Source: Heterocephalus glaber (taxonomy: Eukaryota > Chordata > Mammalia > Rodentia > Bathyergidae). Taken from it: a stretch of DNA of 64,000 bases. Below, piece after piece: positions 20,593 through 33,236 of this stretch (the stretch's first letter is position 1; every line of letters begins with the position of its first letter). The position numbers were made by a program, and so were the translations under genes. The DNA lies in contig NW_004624743.1 in NCBI RefSeq assembly GCF_000247695.1, forward strand, positions 1,526,113 to 1,590,112. Direction: 5' to 3'. The notes beneath the pieces were generated by a model. That model had not been told where the DNA came from, searched no databases, and saw nothing but the letters and a program-made list of their open reading frames with translations.

Positions 20593-22469
20593 GTGGTGAG
20601 GGGGATCCCGGAGACGGGAGTGAGTTGGGGCCAGAGTCAGTGAGGGAGGGGCGTGTCAGAACGGGGGTCCCTGTCTCATATGTGCCCGCTGTCCCTCTGC
20701 TCCGGCTGCGTAGACTGCTCGGACTGCGTGAAGGACAGCAGTTGGCTCTCCTCCTCCTGGAGGCGGGGAAGCCCAGGGCCCAGGCATCGCCTGGCCAGGG
20801 CCCTTCTGGCTCTGGATGCTGTCTCCTCTGAGTCCTCAGACTGGGGAGGGGAGGCCCTGCGAGGCCCTCGGGACCCGGTCACCCGAGACCCCCGTCATGG
20901 GGCTGGAATTTTAGTGGGCTGCCTACACCCAGGCCACAAAACCCCAGACCCAGTGTCTATAAACTTGTTCCATCCTGTTGGAAAACTTGTTACTAAATTT
21001 AGCAAGCAAATTACTCAGTAGCAGTCTTATTAGTCTTTGCATTGTCTTTACAAAGAAGCCTGTGTGAGCATGAGAATTCCTTTTTTAGTTCCCAAAACAC
21101 CAGGAGGGCATAGCTTTTCTTGAGAAAGTAACACAGGACTAGTATTTGGGAGCTTGGTTTCTATTTAACTTGTAAATCACTTCAGCTCCTGGTTTGCCTG
21201 CCCATCAGCCTGAGCCCTGGGCATGGAGTGCTTTTGTTTCTTTGCTTTCTCTCCTTTTTCATTCTCCACCCCTCTTCCTTTTAAGCAGGGTTATTATATT
21301 GTTTAATAAAGTAAGATTTGAAGAACTTTGAATATTTGAATATAAAGAATATTTGAATCTTCACAGAATAAGCAGAGTGACTTTTTCCAGCAGGCACCTC
21401 AGAATGTTCTTTTACACACTTCTTTTACACATGCTTTTCTAACTTGAGTAGGAGTTGACATGGAACTGTTGCTATGGTGAAGTGCCTTCTACTTTGGGGT
21501 ATAAGTTTATATATAGGACTAGTGTTGAGAAAGAATTTAGTATGTAAAACTCAATCTAAACTACATCATGGTTAGGAATCTACGAAACAGACCCTGAAAA
21601 TAGCCCCACATTCAGTGGTGTCGTGGCTTTCTGTGGCCGTGTTGCTTTCAGAAGTGGCCTCAGCTATGAGGTGCTCTTCTGAACTCTATCCTGTGAGATT
21701 ACTGCAGTGCTTCTGAACAAGCCAGTCTCCACCCCTTTTCTCTCCCAGTTTGCAGAGGACTTTTGAGCTCCCGTTTGCTTGTTCCTGGCCCCAGTGCACT
21801 GTGTACCACAGGCCTGTGGTCAGGCCACCTTGGGCCTACACTGGGTACCTGTGGGAGCTGGCAGATGGTGCTGCCTGGAGTCTGGAGTCCCACCCTTCCC
21901 TGCCTTACCCTGCACCTTCGACGCCCACACTGGCCTGCCTCTGCCCCCCCCCCCGGTCCTCTCCAGGCTCAGCCTCTGTGTCCCCCCGCACGAGCCCTTC
22001 CTTAATTAATGCAGGTGGGTGCCCCATCCCAGGTAACCCCCCATGGCTGTCCACACCTTCATAGTCATCCTGCTGAGTCAAGTGGTTCTTTTCTGGCTGT
22101 GCTTCCCGCAAACTGTAAGCTGGAAGGGAGCAGGACATACGCCTCTTCTGTATGGGTGTAACTCTCATATCTGTCACATGCTCTGACACATAGCAGGAAC
22201 CTAATCAGATCTGTTAAGGAAGGATTAGCTGGAAGCTTCCAGCAGGCTCCAAGTATCACTTTACATTTTTGCCTTTTTTTTCTTTCCTCCACAAAATGTT
22301 ACTTTTTCAGGATGTTCTATTGAGATTTCACAGTTTGCAGAATAATTTCTCTGCAGCACCAGCAGGAAATTCAGGATCTTGCAGTGTAGCACTCTTCACA
22401 CGCATGAGTACACCAAGTTCCACAGGGGTGGAGCTTTCCAGCTTTGACCAGGCTGGATAGTCTTGGACT

Positions 22470-22872
22470 GTTGTCATGGCTTAGATCTAAATGTTCCCCA
22501 AAGCTCATGTGTTTGCAGGTGGAACGGCATTGGATCATGGGGCACTATACCTGTCAATGGATTGATCTGTTGATGAGTTCAGAGCTGAATGTGCAGTTAG
22601 GAGGTGGGGCCTGGTGGGGGAGGTGAGTCAGTAGGGGTCCTGGAAGGGTGTATCCTTGTCCCGAGCCACTTCCCCTTTGCTAGCTCTTTTTCTCCCCCAC
22701 CCGCTCTCTCTGAGCACCGTGTGCTGAACAGCTTTCTTTCACCATGTTTCTGCCTTGGAGTTGGCTGACCATGGACTGCAGCCTTTGAAACCATGAGCCA
22801 GGATAAATCTTTCCTCCTTAAGTTGCTGGTGTCAGATATTTTATCACAGCAATTGAAAGCTGACTAGTGCAA
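22470..22872 (+). mobile_element. MaLR-like solo LTR (tentative)
   Basis: The segment opens with a CTAAATGTTCCCCAAAGCTC stretch, has GGAGGTGGGGCCTGGTGGGG in the middle and ends AGCCAGGATAAATCTTTCCT ... TATTTTATCACAGCAATTGA ... GCTGACTAGTGCAAC. This layout, with an internal AATAAA-like site and a TTTTRTCACAGCA end block, is that of mammalian MaLR LTRs. No internal retroviral genes are present. A second diverged member is at 58640-59021. Confidence 0.6.
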
Positions 22873-24682
22873 CTCTGTTCCCAAACATCAACCTGATCTC
22901 AGTGAGTCCGTGTTTTCCAACCTTTTTCACTTGCCAGCCACAGAAGACATGGCGATACTTTGATTGTGCACTGCAATAGAAAGACAAGGTGGAGGCTGGT
23001 TGAGAGATCAGGGCGCTGACGCAGGGCCACCTTGGAGCTCAGGGCTCAGCATCTTGGTACAGCTGTAGCCCTAGGAAACCCACTGAGGCAGATTGCTTGG
23101 GCCATCCCGTCACAAGGCCCTGCAGCTTCCTTATTAAACCTGATGGCTTTCTGGTAGATGGGTTTTTGGTAGCAGTTCAAGTTGAGGTTTTTGATTGATG
23201 GTTTTTATGTTTTGTTTGAATTAAGTAATACAAGTTGAACTGATTAGTAAGAAAGGCAGTTGGGGAAGGGAAATGAGACGAATGGGGCTTCAGAGAGCAC
23301 GTGGAGCCTGTGGACCTCTAGGCCCCCGGGACCCCCGCCGCCCAGGTGTGCTGGAGCACGTGGGGATCCTGGGGCTCTGGCCTCAGTGCCCAATCCTCCT
23401 CAGTGTCTGCAGAATGACACGTGTGATACGGGGGACTGCTTGAAGCTGGTGAAGATGAGGAAACTTCCCAGTTTCAGATACTTTGGCTGGCCCAGAAGTG
23501 CTTGTTTTGGCTGTGTAAGAATTAAATGTGAGACTCGTGAGAGTGGCATTCAATAAGCTGCGGACTCTTTGTATCTAATTACCAAGCAAAGCAACAGTAA
23601 CACGTGCCCTAAACCGTGTCTGAACGTTAAGCTTAACTTCATTCTGTGGCGAGATTACTCCCTTAGATTCTGAAAGAAATGTCTTTTTCACATAGCATGA
23701 TAACTAGATCCCGAGGCCTGAACATTAGAGGGGAGGTTAATGGTGACTGGACATTATTTTCTATGACTTCTCTCCTCTTCGCATGTTCCTCTCTTCTCAC
23801 TGGTGAGACGATAAGATAGAGGGACATTTGTATGGTGACTGGTTATTTGTAGGTCTCTGACCTGTGCATCTATCTCTTTACCCAGAATATTCCTCCTCTT
23901 GCTTCCTGTCTCTTATCCATCTTCTTTGATTGAACTCCTATTCATCCTCCAAGGCCCAGCTACCAGCTCCTTAGTCCTTCACTGTCACTTCTGGCAGAAA
24001 CAATCTGTCCATTAGCTGTTTTCTGAAATTCTTGTCCTGTACTGCATGTTGGGACCTGGAGACAGTGGGACAGTGGTGTCTGAAATCCTGTTCTGACATC
24101 GTTTTCCTGTCATCGAGGCCAGGCCACCGTACTTGCTGGGCCTGGTTTCCTCGTCTTTGGGATGAAGGGATTGGGCGGGTGGCCGCTGCCCTCAGCCCAG
24201 GGGCAGGTACGTGGGCATTTCCCGGGTGGAAGGGTGTGGGTCCAGGCTTGCCGCCCCGCCCAGCCCCTTTCTGTCCCTCATGCCCAGAAGTGGCCTGGTG
24301 GGACCTTCCCTGGGAGCCACCCTGGGCTGACCTTCTCAGGAATGAAATGCGGGAGTCCCCACAGTTTCCCAGTGGCCTGTGGCTGTCATAACAGTGGCCC
24401 CCCAGGAGGCCCCTGTGCACGGGTCAGCACCTGTGCGCATCAAGGGAGGAGCCTCATTTGCAGAGAAGCAGCTCTTGCTGGCCTTGGAAATGAACGCCTC
24501 GGTCTCTCTCCACTGTGCACCTTCCGACTTGGGGATCTTCGGGCCAACCAGCACTTGGTGCACCCAGTACCGGGCCCAGGGACCCAGAGCCGGAGCCCCC
24601 CCTTCGCAGGCATGGTGGTTCCGTCACTGAGCAAGGGTCCGCTTGGGGTTGCCTGCCAGGTTTGACTTCACGGAGCAGCGGA

Positions 24683-24776
24683 GTATCCCAGCTCTTCTGC
24701 TAGCAGCTCTGCACTACTGGACACAGTACTGAGCTCCTCCCAGCCTCAGTTTCCTCACCTCTCACATGGGAATACA
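24683..24776 (+). mobile_element. MIR SINE (tentative)
   Basis: CCAGCCTCAGTTTCCTCACC followed by CATGGGAATA is the conserved MIR 3' block CCTCAGTTTCCTCATCTGTAAAATGGGAATA with changes. Confidence 0.6.
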
Positions 24777-24779
24777 GTA

Positions 24780-24985
24780 CACGGGCGTGGTGGTGCATGC
24801 CTGTAACCCCAGCACTCAGGAGGCACGAGTTCAAGGCCAGCCTGAACTACACAGTGAGACCCTGTCTCAAAAATAAATTGAGGCCCGGGGATTTAGCTCA
24901 GTGGTTTCGCTGCCTGCTGTGTAAGCACAAGGACTCAAGTTCAATGCCCAGTACCAAAAAATTAAGTAAATAAATAAATAAAATA
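24780..24985 (+). mobile_element. B1+ID dimeric SINE
   Basis: The B1 half (GGCGTGGTGGTGCATGCCTG, GGCCAGCCTGAACTACACAG, ACCCTGTCTCAAAAATAAA) is joined to an ID-like half (GGCCCGGGGATTTAGCTCAG, GTACC-A(n)) and a TAAA-rich tail. Confidence 0.92.
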
Positions 24986-25384
24986 ACCTAGGGATACAGT
25001 GGTGCTGGTATCCCTGTCTCTGGCTGTGGTGAGAACAAACTTCCCAGAAGGCCCCTGGCGGGCACACGACACTGTCCCTGTGATTTCCCTGTGCCGCCAT
25101 GCTGTCCGCCTCTCACCTTTCCGAGCTCGTGTGGGTGCTGTGCGTGTGACTGGCGTACAGCCTTCAGGGAGGCCTCCCGCTCACCCTGCATCGGCCTGGT
25201 GCGGTTTGTTTCCGTTCCACCTGTCCCTGGAGAGCTTGGTAGCCTCTGTCTCCACTCCTCTCTCCGGTGACTTCTTCCGCGGGTGGCTGCGCCAGACAGC
25301 TTCTGGTTTTCAGAATAATGATCTCCAAAACAGCTGCAGCATTTACAGATTGAGAGGAATTTCACATATATATGTTATTTATTT

Positions 25385-25530
25385 TAAACTTCAGGAAATT
25401 CACAGAAGGCCGAGATTTCTGTCATTACTGTCTTACAGGTGAGGATGTCAGTCACAGCTGTCGATAGCAGTGCTGGAAACCGAACTCCAGTCTTCTGACC
25501 CTAAGCGCTGTCATCTTCTGTCATCAAAAG
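25385..25530 (-). mobile_element. MIR SINE, antisense (tentative)
   Basis: TCTTACAGGTGAGGATGTCA and the following bases with AACCGAACTCCAGTCTTCTG fit the antisense MIR layout (TTACAGATGAGGAAACTGAG ... CAGGACTCGAACCC). Confidence 0.45.
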
Positions 25531-26442
25531 TCTCATTTAAACACTTTATAAACTCAGATTTTTGTAAATGCTCAAATTACTAATTCCTGTGAAACGAAAA
25601 AGCCCAAGTGAACATCGGGCGTAGACGCCTCTCTCAAAGCGTCGGAAGGAGCAGCTTTGTACAGCCAGGGCTGTGGGCCTCGGGGCTTCCTCTCCCCAGC
25701 CGCCTGTCCCCGCGTGTCCCGTGCTCCCCACACGTGCTCACAGGGTGCTCCCCTCCACAGGCGGCCACAGCTCCGGGACCCGGCACCCCAGCCTGCAAGG
25801 GCTCTCGCCGCCACCCCCTCCCCTCACTGCCGGGAGCTCTCCGCTACTGCGCGGTTGTTACAGAGCATTCCAACAGCTCAGGTAACCAAATACTGTTCAG
25901 AGTTACAGACTTGTTTTTCTAAATTGCGTCAACAAGCTTGTAAAGAGTCATTTGATTGTTCATGGTGATGATCCATGCATAATTACATCTCATTCATTTC
26001 ATTTTTAATTACTTAATATTGCCAACAAATGAGAAAACCAGGAGAACACGTGACAGTGACCACAGCCCGCCGCCGGTGTCATAGAGGTGGACATTTGTAA
26101 AGTCTGGCTCAGGGTCAGGAGTGGGCAGCACTGGCAGGCACAGCTGTTGCTGCACCTGGTGAACTTCTGGTCCTTTTCCCCCTCCACACTCCTGCCCTGT
26201 GACCGCCACTGTCTTTGCATTATTTTTCATCCCTGTGTGGCTTTTGTTCTTTTCTCACGTACGTACCTTGTTAGCAACGTATGCTTGTTTCGTTTATTTT
26301 TAAAATGTATTTAAATGTCCCGCTGAGCTTGTCCCATTATATTCTGCATTATAAATAATTGTCTTAATTATATGAGTGGATCTACTCATTTTCCTAATCG
26401 ACAGATGATTTCTGGTTATAAAACAGTGTTCTAAATGTCCTT

Positions 26443-26563
26443 GTTTTCCTGAGACAGGGTCTTGCTATGTAGTTTGGGCTGGCCTTGACCTCCTGGGTAG
26501 TTGTCAGAGGCGGCAGTCCTGCCTCAGCCTCCCAGCTGCCGGCATTACAGGTGTGCGCCACAC
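26443..26563 (-). mobile_element. B1 SINE, antisense
   Basis: CTGAGACAGGGTCTTGCTAT, GGGCTGGCCTTGACCTCCTG, CTCAGCCTCCCAGCTGCCGG, CATTACAGGTGTGCGCCACA. Confidence 0.88.
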
Positions 26564-28329
26564 ATGTCCTTTTGGCACTGGCACGTTTCTGCAGGGTGGT
26601 ACTCAGAAAGGGGGCAGATGGGCCCGGTGGAGGCCCTGTCTGCATGCTGCTCTTGACGTGTTGGCCAGCGTGCGGTGTAAACAGACCTTTTAACCTTCAT
26701 TGCCATCTGACGCATGTGAAATACTCTCTTAAAATTATTCTTTCAAAACACCTCCCACTCATACTTGTTTATTTTAAATTTAATCCATTTTAATTGATAC
26801 AGAAAAGTGCGAGCCCTGTGTGTGCTCCTGGGCACCCTGTGACGTTTCGGGGTGTGTGCGGCATGTGGCGTTTGAATCCCAGCGCGCCGATCTGCCTCCT
26901 CAGACGGCGCCCACTTGCGCGTGCAACCCGTCCGTCTCCCCTCTGCCATTGTCCACGCAGCTGCTGGGAGCTCCCTGTCCTTGCTGGGACATGGTGCCCA
27001 CATCAGCCTTTCCCTCCCTCCGCCCCTGCCCCAGCCCGAGCACCTTTACCTGCTCTCAGCAGCAGCTGGGCTGCAGAATGTCCTGGTGATTGATTTTAAT
27101 GATTCTCAGCGTGCATTTGCAGCGTACGGGATCACATGCCTGGTGGGGTGGCACGTGCACAGAACACAACCTAATTCTTCTCACTCCCTCGCATCTCCAG
27201 ATCCTCTTCCCATTTGCCTAAGATCGTGTGGTGTTTGCCTTCTGAGCCTGGCTGGCCTCCAGTTCTGTCCCCATGGCACCAGCTGACGAATTTTGTGCAC
27301 TCTTGTGCTGGTGCTGCCCCATGGTGTGCCCAGCCACCTTCTCTATGCTGCGTGTGGTTGAGTGATGCCGTTGTTTCTCCTTCCTGGCTCCGTGGGTAGT
27401 GTGGCAGTAAATACGGGCGTGCAGGGGTCTCCGCAGAATGATCCCGGCTGCCTGGGTCCTGCCTAGTGTTCTTCCCAGGATGGTTAGGAGGAACTGCTGG
27501 GGTCCTCACAGTGCTGCTGGTTATAGTGAGGCTTTCTGGCCTTCTGGGTTTCTTCCTTTAAATTCCCTCTTCCCGGCCTTTGCCCATTCTTCTGTTGTTT
27601 TGTGTTATTATATGCAGGAGTTACTTAAAATAGTATAAACACTACTACTTTGTTGCATGTCTCTTCGGTTTGTCTGTGGTGGTCTCTGGCAGGGCTTCTC
27701 CGTTATGGTTTACATTTCCATGCTCCCCATTTTTCTCTTGCCCGGGACCCACTGTGTCATCACAGTCCTGGGCTGCCAAGGAGAAACACTGGGGCCACTC
27801 CCAGGGAGAAGTGCTGCTGGGGAGACGCTTTCCCTGCTCCACACAAACCCGGCAGCAGAATTGCTTCAGTTTTCTGTTGTACTTGATAGAGTGTTCGTCT
27901 AAAGTTATGTCCGTAAGCTGTTTTCCTGTATTTTCTTCTAAAAGTTTGAGTTCTGCTTTTCTCCTTTGCCTCTCTTGCCCATCTGGACTTGGTTTAGGGG
28001 TCTTTCATGAGATTGGGCTGTCTTCGTCCATCAGATCCCCGGTTGTCTGCCTTTGCTCCATGGATAAGATGTCTCCTCTTTTGACGAGTAGCCCTCCCTG
28101 TGACACATAGCAAGGGTTGAATAGGTTTGTTTCTGCGCTCTCTGATCTGGTCTGTTTGCATTTCTCTGAGACTGCACCACAGTTTGATTTACTACAGTTT
28201 CACAGTATAAAGCCTCCCTCCCAGTTCTGCTTCTTCCAGATTGTGTGGCCTCTTTCCTTATGTTTTTGCTGTATCAAATAAAGTTAAAAATTAGCTTCTG
28301 AAATTGTACTGCTTGTTAATTTGTGAGGA

Positions 28330-30085
28330 TATGTTCATTTGGTTTTTAAAAGAAGCTCTGTTGAAACCTGCTTGAAGGAAAATGCACAGATCATAGACGT
28401 ACATCTTAGTGATTTCCATAAAGTGATTTCCCTTGTACCTAGTCATTGTCCAACACCCAGAGCCAGGAGAGCAGGGAACAGAAACAGAATGTGGTGTTTT
28501 AATTTCTTTTACTATAGTTTTGTCTGCTTTTGAGCCTTATGTAAATAGAAACAGCGTATACTCTTCGTGACTGGCTTCTTCGATCCAGTACTGTTATGAG
28601 TTTCATCCGCATTTTCGCTTGTCGTTTATTTCCTTTGTCATGTAGAGTTCGTCCTGTGAATGTGTCACAATTTATCTGTTCTACTGTTGGTAAACATTTG
28701 GGTTATTTTCAGTGAGCTGACAATGGAAATGACTGCGTGAACAGTCTTTGCATGTCTTCCGTTATGTATCCTGTACATTCTCTTCGGCATGTGCGTGGGA
28801 GCAGCATTGTTCCATTGTGCCTCTTCTCAGCTTTAGTAGATACCATAACATTTTTCAAACTGCTGTATAATTTACTTCCCCAACACTAGTACAAGAATTC
28901 CACTTCTGTTCTGATCTTTGCCAAAGCTTAATATTGACAGGTTTTGCTTAAAAAAAAAAAAAGAGGAGCATCAGCTCTTCGGGCGTGTGAAGTGAGGTGT
29001 ATGGGTCTGCACTTCCTGTGACTGTTGAAGTTAGGCCCTCTCGTAGCTGTGCCACCCACTGCCTGTCTTCTCGCGTTGTATTCTTTTAGGGTTTTCTGTT
29101 TGATTTGTGAATATTGGATGTCAGTCGTTGGGAAACATGGAATGTGTTTCTTCTGAACTTCATGCTCTTCATGCCACTGTTCGGAGTAGAACTTACTTAG
29201 AGTAGAACTTACACGCAGTGTGCTCCCGTTCTCCTTCTCTTGGGGCCTTGAGATGCATGAGGAATGTCGCCCACCCCAGGGACGTATGTTATAGTCCAAT
29301 GGCCTTATTGTTTCCCCGTCTGTCAAACTTGTGATCTACCTGGACTTGATTTTTGTCTGTAATACAAGAGTTCTTATTAGACATTCCTTGACCCAGCCCC
29401 AGTTTTTGAAGGGTGTCTTTTCTCTGAGCTGCCGCAGTGTTTTATAATTTTCTATGTGAAAGTCTTATTCATTTTGTTAAGTTTATTCCTAGGTATTTAA
29501 TTTCTTCTGATTCTGTGATAAATTATATAATTACAAAATTTTTATTTTCAATTTTTTGTTGCTAAAATGTAGGGGGAAAGTTGACTTTTCATAGTGAACT
29601 TGCATCCAAAGATCTTTCTAAATTCATTTACTGATTCTACTAATTTTTGTGGATTTCTTTAGATTTTTTGGGAACATGATCATGACATAAGAATAACATC
29701 AGTTTCATGATTTTCTTTCCAATTTTTGTAGTTTTTGTTTCCTTTTTTGTTTTTCTTCCCATGAATAGCTATTGACTTTTATCAGATGCTTTATATGTGT
29801 CAGTGGTCTTCAGATAACCTCTTTGTTCTGTTAATGTGGTGAATTATGCTGACTGCCTCTTGAGTGTAAACCAAGCTTGTACCCCTCAAAGCTGTAAGTC
29901 TTTCCTTGGCCTGTGGAGATTTTACCAAAGGGTTTCACTTGTATATCAGTGGGTAAAACTGGTCTGTATTTTTTCTTTCTTGTAACGTTCTTGTCAGTTT
30001 TGGTGTCAGTCTTGTGGTGGCCTTCTGAGATGATTTGGGGAGAGTTCCTCTGTGTTCTGTTCTCTAGAAGAGTTTTTTAAATGTT
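28330..30085 (-). mobile_element. Old L1, antisense (tentative)
   Basis: Motifs in antisense L1 order are GTAAACATTTGGGTTATTTTC, CATAACATTTTTCAAACTGC, GTTAAGTTTATTCCTAGGTA, TTTCTAAATTCATTTACTGA and TTTGTTCTGTTAATGTGGTG. They match the L1 3' UTR through ORF2, but at lower similarity than the other L1 copies here, and all frames are broken. Limits are approximate. Confidence 0.6.
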
Positions 30086-30114
30086 AGTGCTGTTTGTTTG
30101 CCTTTGTCTCTTTC

Positions 30115-30310
30115 TTTCTTTCATGGTATTGGGGGTTAATGGGGATTGAACCATGTCCTTTTCATTGAACTACATCCCCCTTTTAAATTTTTAATTTTGA
30201 GACAGGGTCTCACTAAATCACTAAATGGCTCGAGTGGGGCTCCAATTTGTGACCCTCCTGCCTCAGCCTCCCAAGGTGCTGGAATTGCAAGCGTACATCA
30301 TCACACCCGG
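30115..30310 (-). mobile_element. ID+B1 dimeric SINE, antisense
   Basis: An ID-like half (CATGGTATTGGGGGTTAATG, TGAACTACATCCCC) is followed by an antisense B1 half (TTTTGAGACAGGGTCTCACT, CCTCAGCCTCCCAAGGTGCT, CATCACACCCGG). Confidence 0.8.
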
Positions 30311-32097
30311 TGCTGTTTCTGAAATAAATGCGCAAGAATTCAGTAGGGGTCTTAGCTGGGTATGGGGTTTTTCTTGTGGGAGGTCTTTTAGTTATAGAGG
30401 ATTATTAGGTTTTGTCATTCTTCTATTGTCATTTTATTAAAAGTTATTCATTTTATTTAAAGTTTAGAAGTGTGTGGTTATGTTATATATTCGGTTATTA
30501 CTTTTTAGTCTAGGTAGAATGTATTTGACCTTTGTTTCATCATCCTGCTCATAGCAAATTTCTTGTCCCGTTCCTGCCGTGCCTCGCTTCTGTGACAGAA
30601 GCGTGGCTTCTCATCAGGTCGTGGAGGCTTCCGTGCTGTACACACCCGTGTGTGGCCATCCAGCCTGTGTTGCTCAGTGGAAAGAGAGTGCTTTAGGGCC
30701 GTGAGGTTCTCTAGCACTTTGTTTCGTTTGTCCTCGTCCACGTTTGCAGTGCAGAATGACCCCAGGCCTTGTAGGGAGTTAGCTGGTGAGGGTCCGCAGC
30801 GCAGCACGTCTGAGTTCCTCTTCCACCCTTCCCCGCTGCCCTCCGTCCTCCCCTGGGCCCCTTTCCTTTGCACATCACCATCTCCCTGCTTCCTGCTGCA
30901 AGCCTTCCCTGTGACTCCCCACTCCGCACAACTTGTCTTCAAAGCTCTTTTCCTCACGTCCCAGCGCCTCATGGCTGCTCTCCTGCAGGGCCAACCCCTC
31001 GAGCCTTTCCTGGGTTCCAGTTACCCCCAGACACGATGAGCTTGGTTTGTGCAGAGCTTCCCCGGCTGGACCAGTAGCAGTGTCGGGGTGGCGGCTCCTT
31101 GTGCCCACCAGGCTGCATTGCCCGGGTAGGGGCTCGCCTGGCATGAGATGGGCCTTGGGCTCACAGCTCACAGCTCACTGTAATCTCTGAGGCAGGAAAG
31201 CTCTAGAAAGCCCAAGTATCCTGAGAGTTACAGCACTTCTGCCTCTTTCACATGCTCTGGTAAGATGCCAACGAGTAATTAAATGCCAGTAAAACCAATG
31301 TCTAGAATTTAATGTTATAAACCTCTTAATAGTCATCCGCCGCTGACTGAAGAATTCAGGGGTATCCAACCCCAAATGGGGTGGTTAGCTATGTGTGCCC
31401 GCTGTTCTGGGGTGGGCAGGCGGCACCGATAGACAGGTGTGAGGACGGCTGAGGTGAACGCCTCGCGGTGTCAGCCCAGCCCCTGTGGTCCTTCCCGAAT
31501 GCCCGCAGCGCTGCCTGCAGGGATCTGCTCTGGGACAGCACAGGTCAGGCTGAGGCAGAGAGGTTCTCCCTGTGAGGGTCCCTCAGCACCGTGGCCACCC
31601 GTCAGCTGTTCCACAGTCACTGTGTTGGAGTTGCGGTCCCTGCGAGGCAGGATCAGAGTGGGGCTGAGGAGCCAGGTCACCGGGCGGCAGCACATGCTGG
31701 GTCCGCACAGGGCCCTGGGCTCCCCAGCAGCATGAAGGGGAGGTAGGGCCTGCGGAAGGCTGCGGTCACAGGGCACTCCCCCCTGGGGGCCGCCCTTCCT
31801 GGTCTCCACACCTGTCCTGCCCGTCTGGATCCTTCTGGCATTTGCCCTGTCGCTGTGGCTGCGTCCGCCCTCAGGCTGTGCTGAGCCCAGCAGAGGCTGT
31901 GCCTGGCTCCCGGCCTCCTTCCTATCCATCCTCAGCCTCAGTGCTCCATCACAGCGGTGCCGATGGCCGGGTGTTGCCTAATCCACACGGGCGGGGCCGC
32001 AAAGCCGAGTTTGGCTGCAAATTCCTACCTGTGGCATGAGGCAGGCCAGTCCCAGCAGCCCCCCGATGCCGTACCTGACCATGTTTTCTGCTTCCAG

Positions 32098-32255
32098 GAG
32101 GACTCGGAGAGAGTCATGATCGTCACCGGCCCCAACATGGGTGGGAAGAGCTCCTACATCAAGCAGGTGGCCCTGATCACCCTCATGGCCCAGGTGGGCT
32201 CCTACGTTCCTGCGGAGGAGGCGACGGTGGGCATCGTGGATGGCATTTACACCAG
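32098..32255 (+). CDS. MSH3: MSH3 exon (presumed exon 20): Walker A of the ATPase
   Basis: Residues 254-305 plus two bases of 306: [20 protein letters not shown] through [13 protein letters not shown]. The Walker A P-loop GPNMGGKSS is at 32128-32154 (residues 264-272, catalytic lysine K270) and is intact. ATP binding and hydrolysis here license MutS-beta as a clamp that recruits MutL. The borders are CTTCCAG/GAGGAC and ACCAG/GTGAAG, phase 2. GC3 is 46 of 52 codons by eye, far above exons 15, 18 and 23, and the flanking intron is equally GC-rich. Confidence 0.98.
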
Positions 32256-32389
32256 GTGAAGCCGTGCCCCTTCTGTGTGTACTGTATGGGCTTCCCTTAG
32301 TGAGTGACCTAATCATTCAGCGCAGTGGCGTGTTCTGGGAGTTGGAGCAGCTTGGGAGCCTGATGCAGGGAGTTAAATCGACAAAAACT

Positions 32390-32845
32390 TAGTACAGTAA
32401 AAGGTGCTTTGCCAAGAGCAATGGGACAGGTGTGTTCAAAATGAGGAACAGTGTTCTGAGAGGGATCAGTGGCAATGTGTCTTCTTCCCTCACTGAATCA
32501 ACCCTTTATGGGAAACTCGGTCAAATAAAAGTGCGATGCTGTGTCCCCATCCACCTTACTCTCCAGATCTGGCACTGTGGGACTTCTGGCTCCTCCCCAA
32601 AGTCACAATGACCGGGGACGGGGAAGGGTTTGGATCCATTCAGGCCATGGAGGCAGCCAGGACAGCACAGCCAGAGACACTCGGGACAGAGGACTCCGAG
32701 CTGCTGCAGAAAGTGGCGAGGACGTGGGACGGGTGTGTTCAAAGCGAGGGGGAATTTTGAGGGGGATTCGTGGCAGTGTGTCCCTTACTGTAATACATTT
32801 TTAAAAATTAAAATATTCACCATATGCTTCATCACCGTGTGTATA
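32390..32845 (+). mobile_element. Mariner-derived element, copy 3
   Basis: On the + strand at about 32536-32750 a transposase remnant reads CPHPPYSPDLALWDFWLLPK and continues to a DGCVQSEGEF-type C-terminus, followed by the family end GAGGGGGATTCGTGGCAGTG. A second, direct copy of that end (GAGAGGGATCAGTGGCAATG) lies at about 32458, upstream of the transposase piece. It therefore differs in structure from the inverted copies. The frame is the least damaged of the four but is only a C-terminal fragment. Confidence 0.7.
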
Positions 32846-32982
32846 AACCCTAATTTTTGATGTCTTAGGAATATGGGTGAAATATCCCGACTTCTCTAAG
32901 AGAATTCATAGTTTATCTATCTCCCATTTTAGGATTTATTGGTTATTAGAGTATTTATATTTTTAAAAAGTATAATACCCAC

Positions 32983-33000
32983 GCGCACACACACACACAC
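32983..33000. repeat. (CA)n microsatellite
   Basis: About nine CA units. Confidence 0.85.
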
Positions 33001-33151
33001 ATTCAAGCCTTGTGTTCCCTGCAGTGTGCTGTGTGTAACAGAAGTCAGTGAGTGAAAGGCTGAGGCAGAATGTTAGGGATTTTTTTTCTGAATGTTATGC
33101 ATCATGTGAACTTTTTCCTGAGTAAGGAACTGATTTTTTAAAAGTAGTTTG

Positions 33152-33236
33152 TGCGGAGCTGGGAATTTAGCTCAGTGGTTCTGCCTCCTGCCTTGCAAGT
33201 GCAAGGTCCCGAGTTTGATCCCAGTACCCCCCAAAA
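33152..33236 (+). mobile_element. ID-like SINE
   Basis: GAGCTGGGAATTTAGCTCAG, CTTGCAAGTGCAAGGTCCCG, AGTTTGATCCCAGTACCCCC, short A tail. Confidence 0.9.

Larger units (their letters stand above)
19614..32097 (+). other. MSH3: MSH3 intron (19-20)
   Basis: A 12.5 kb intron. Identified contents are a MaLR-like LTR (22470-22872), MIR fragments (24683-24776, 25385-25530), a B1+ID dimer (24780-24985), an antisense B1 (26443-26563), a likely old antisense L1 (about 28330-30085) and an antisense ID+B1 dimer (30115-30310). GC-rich, CpG-bearing stretches occur at about 19,900-20,900, 24,100-24,650, 25,600-25,860, 26,800-27,060 and 31,430-32,097. Long open frames in these stretches show no recognisable protein. 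The acceptor is TGCTTCCAG. Confidence 0.85.

Noticed and set aside
20391..20831. 146-codon open frame in a GC-rich patch, + strand
   Set aside because: Low-complexity G-, P- and L-rich translation with frames open on both strands, as expected for GC-rich non-coding DNA.
32536..32760. Transposase-like frame, + strand
   Set aside because: Only the C-terminal part of a mariner transposase is present and there is no catalytic N-terminal part, so it is a relic inside copy 3.
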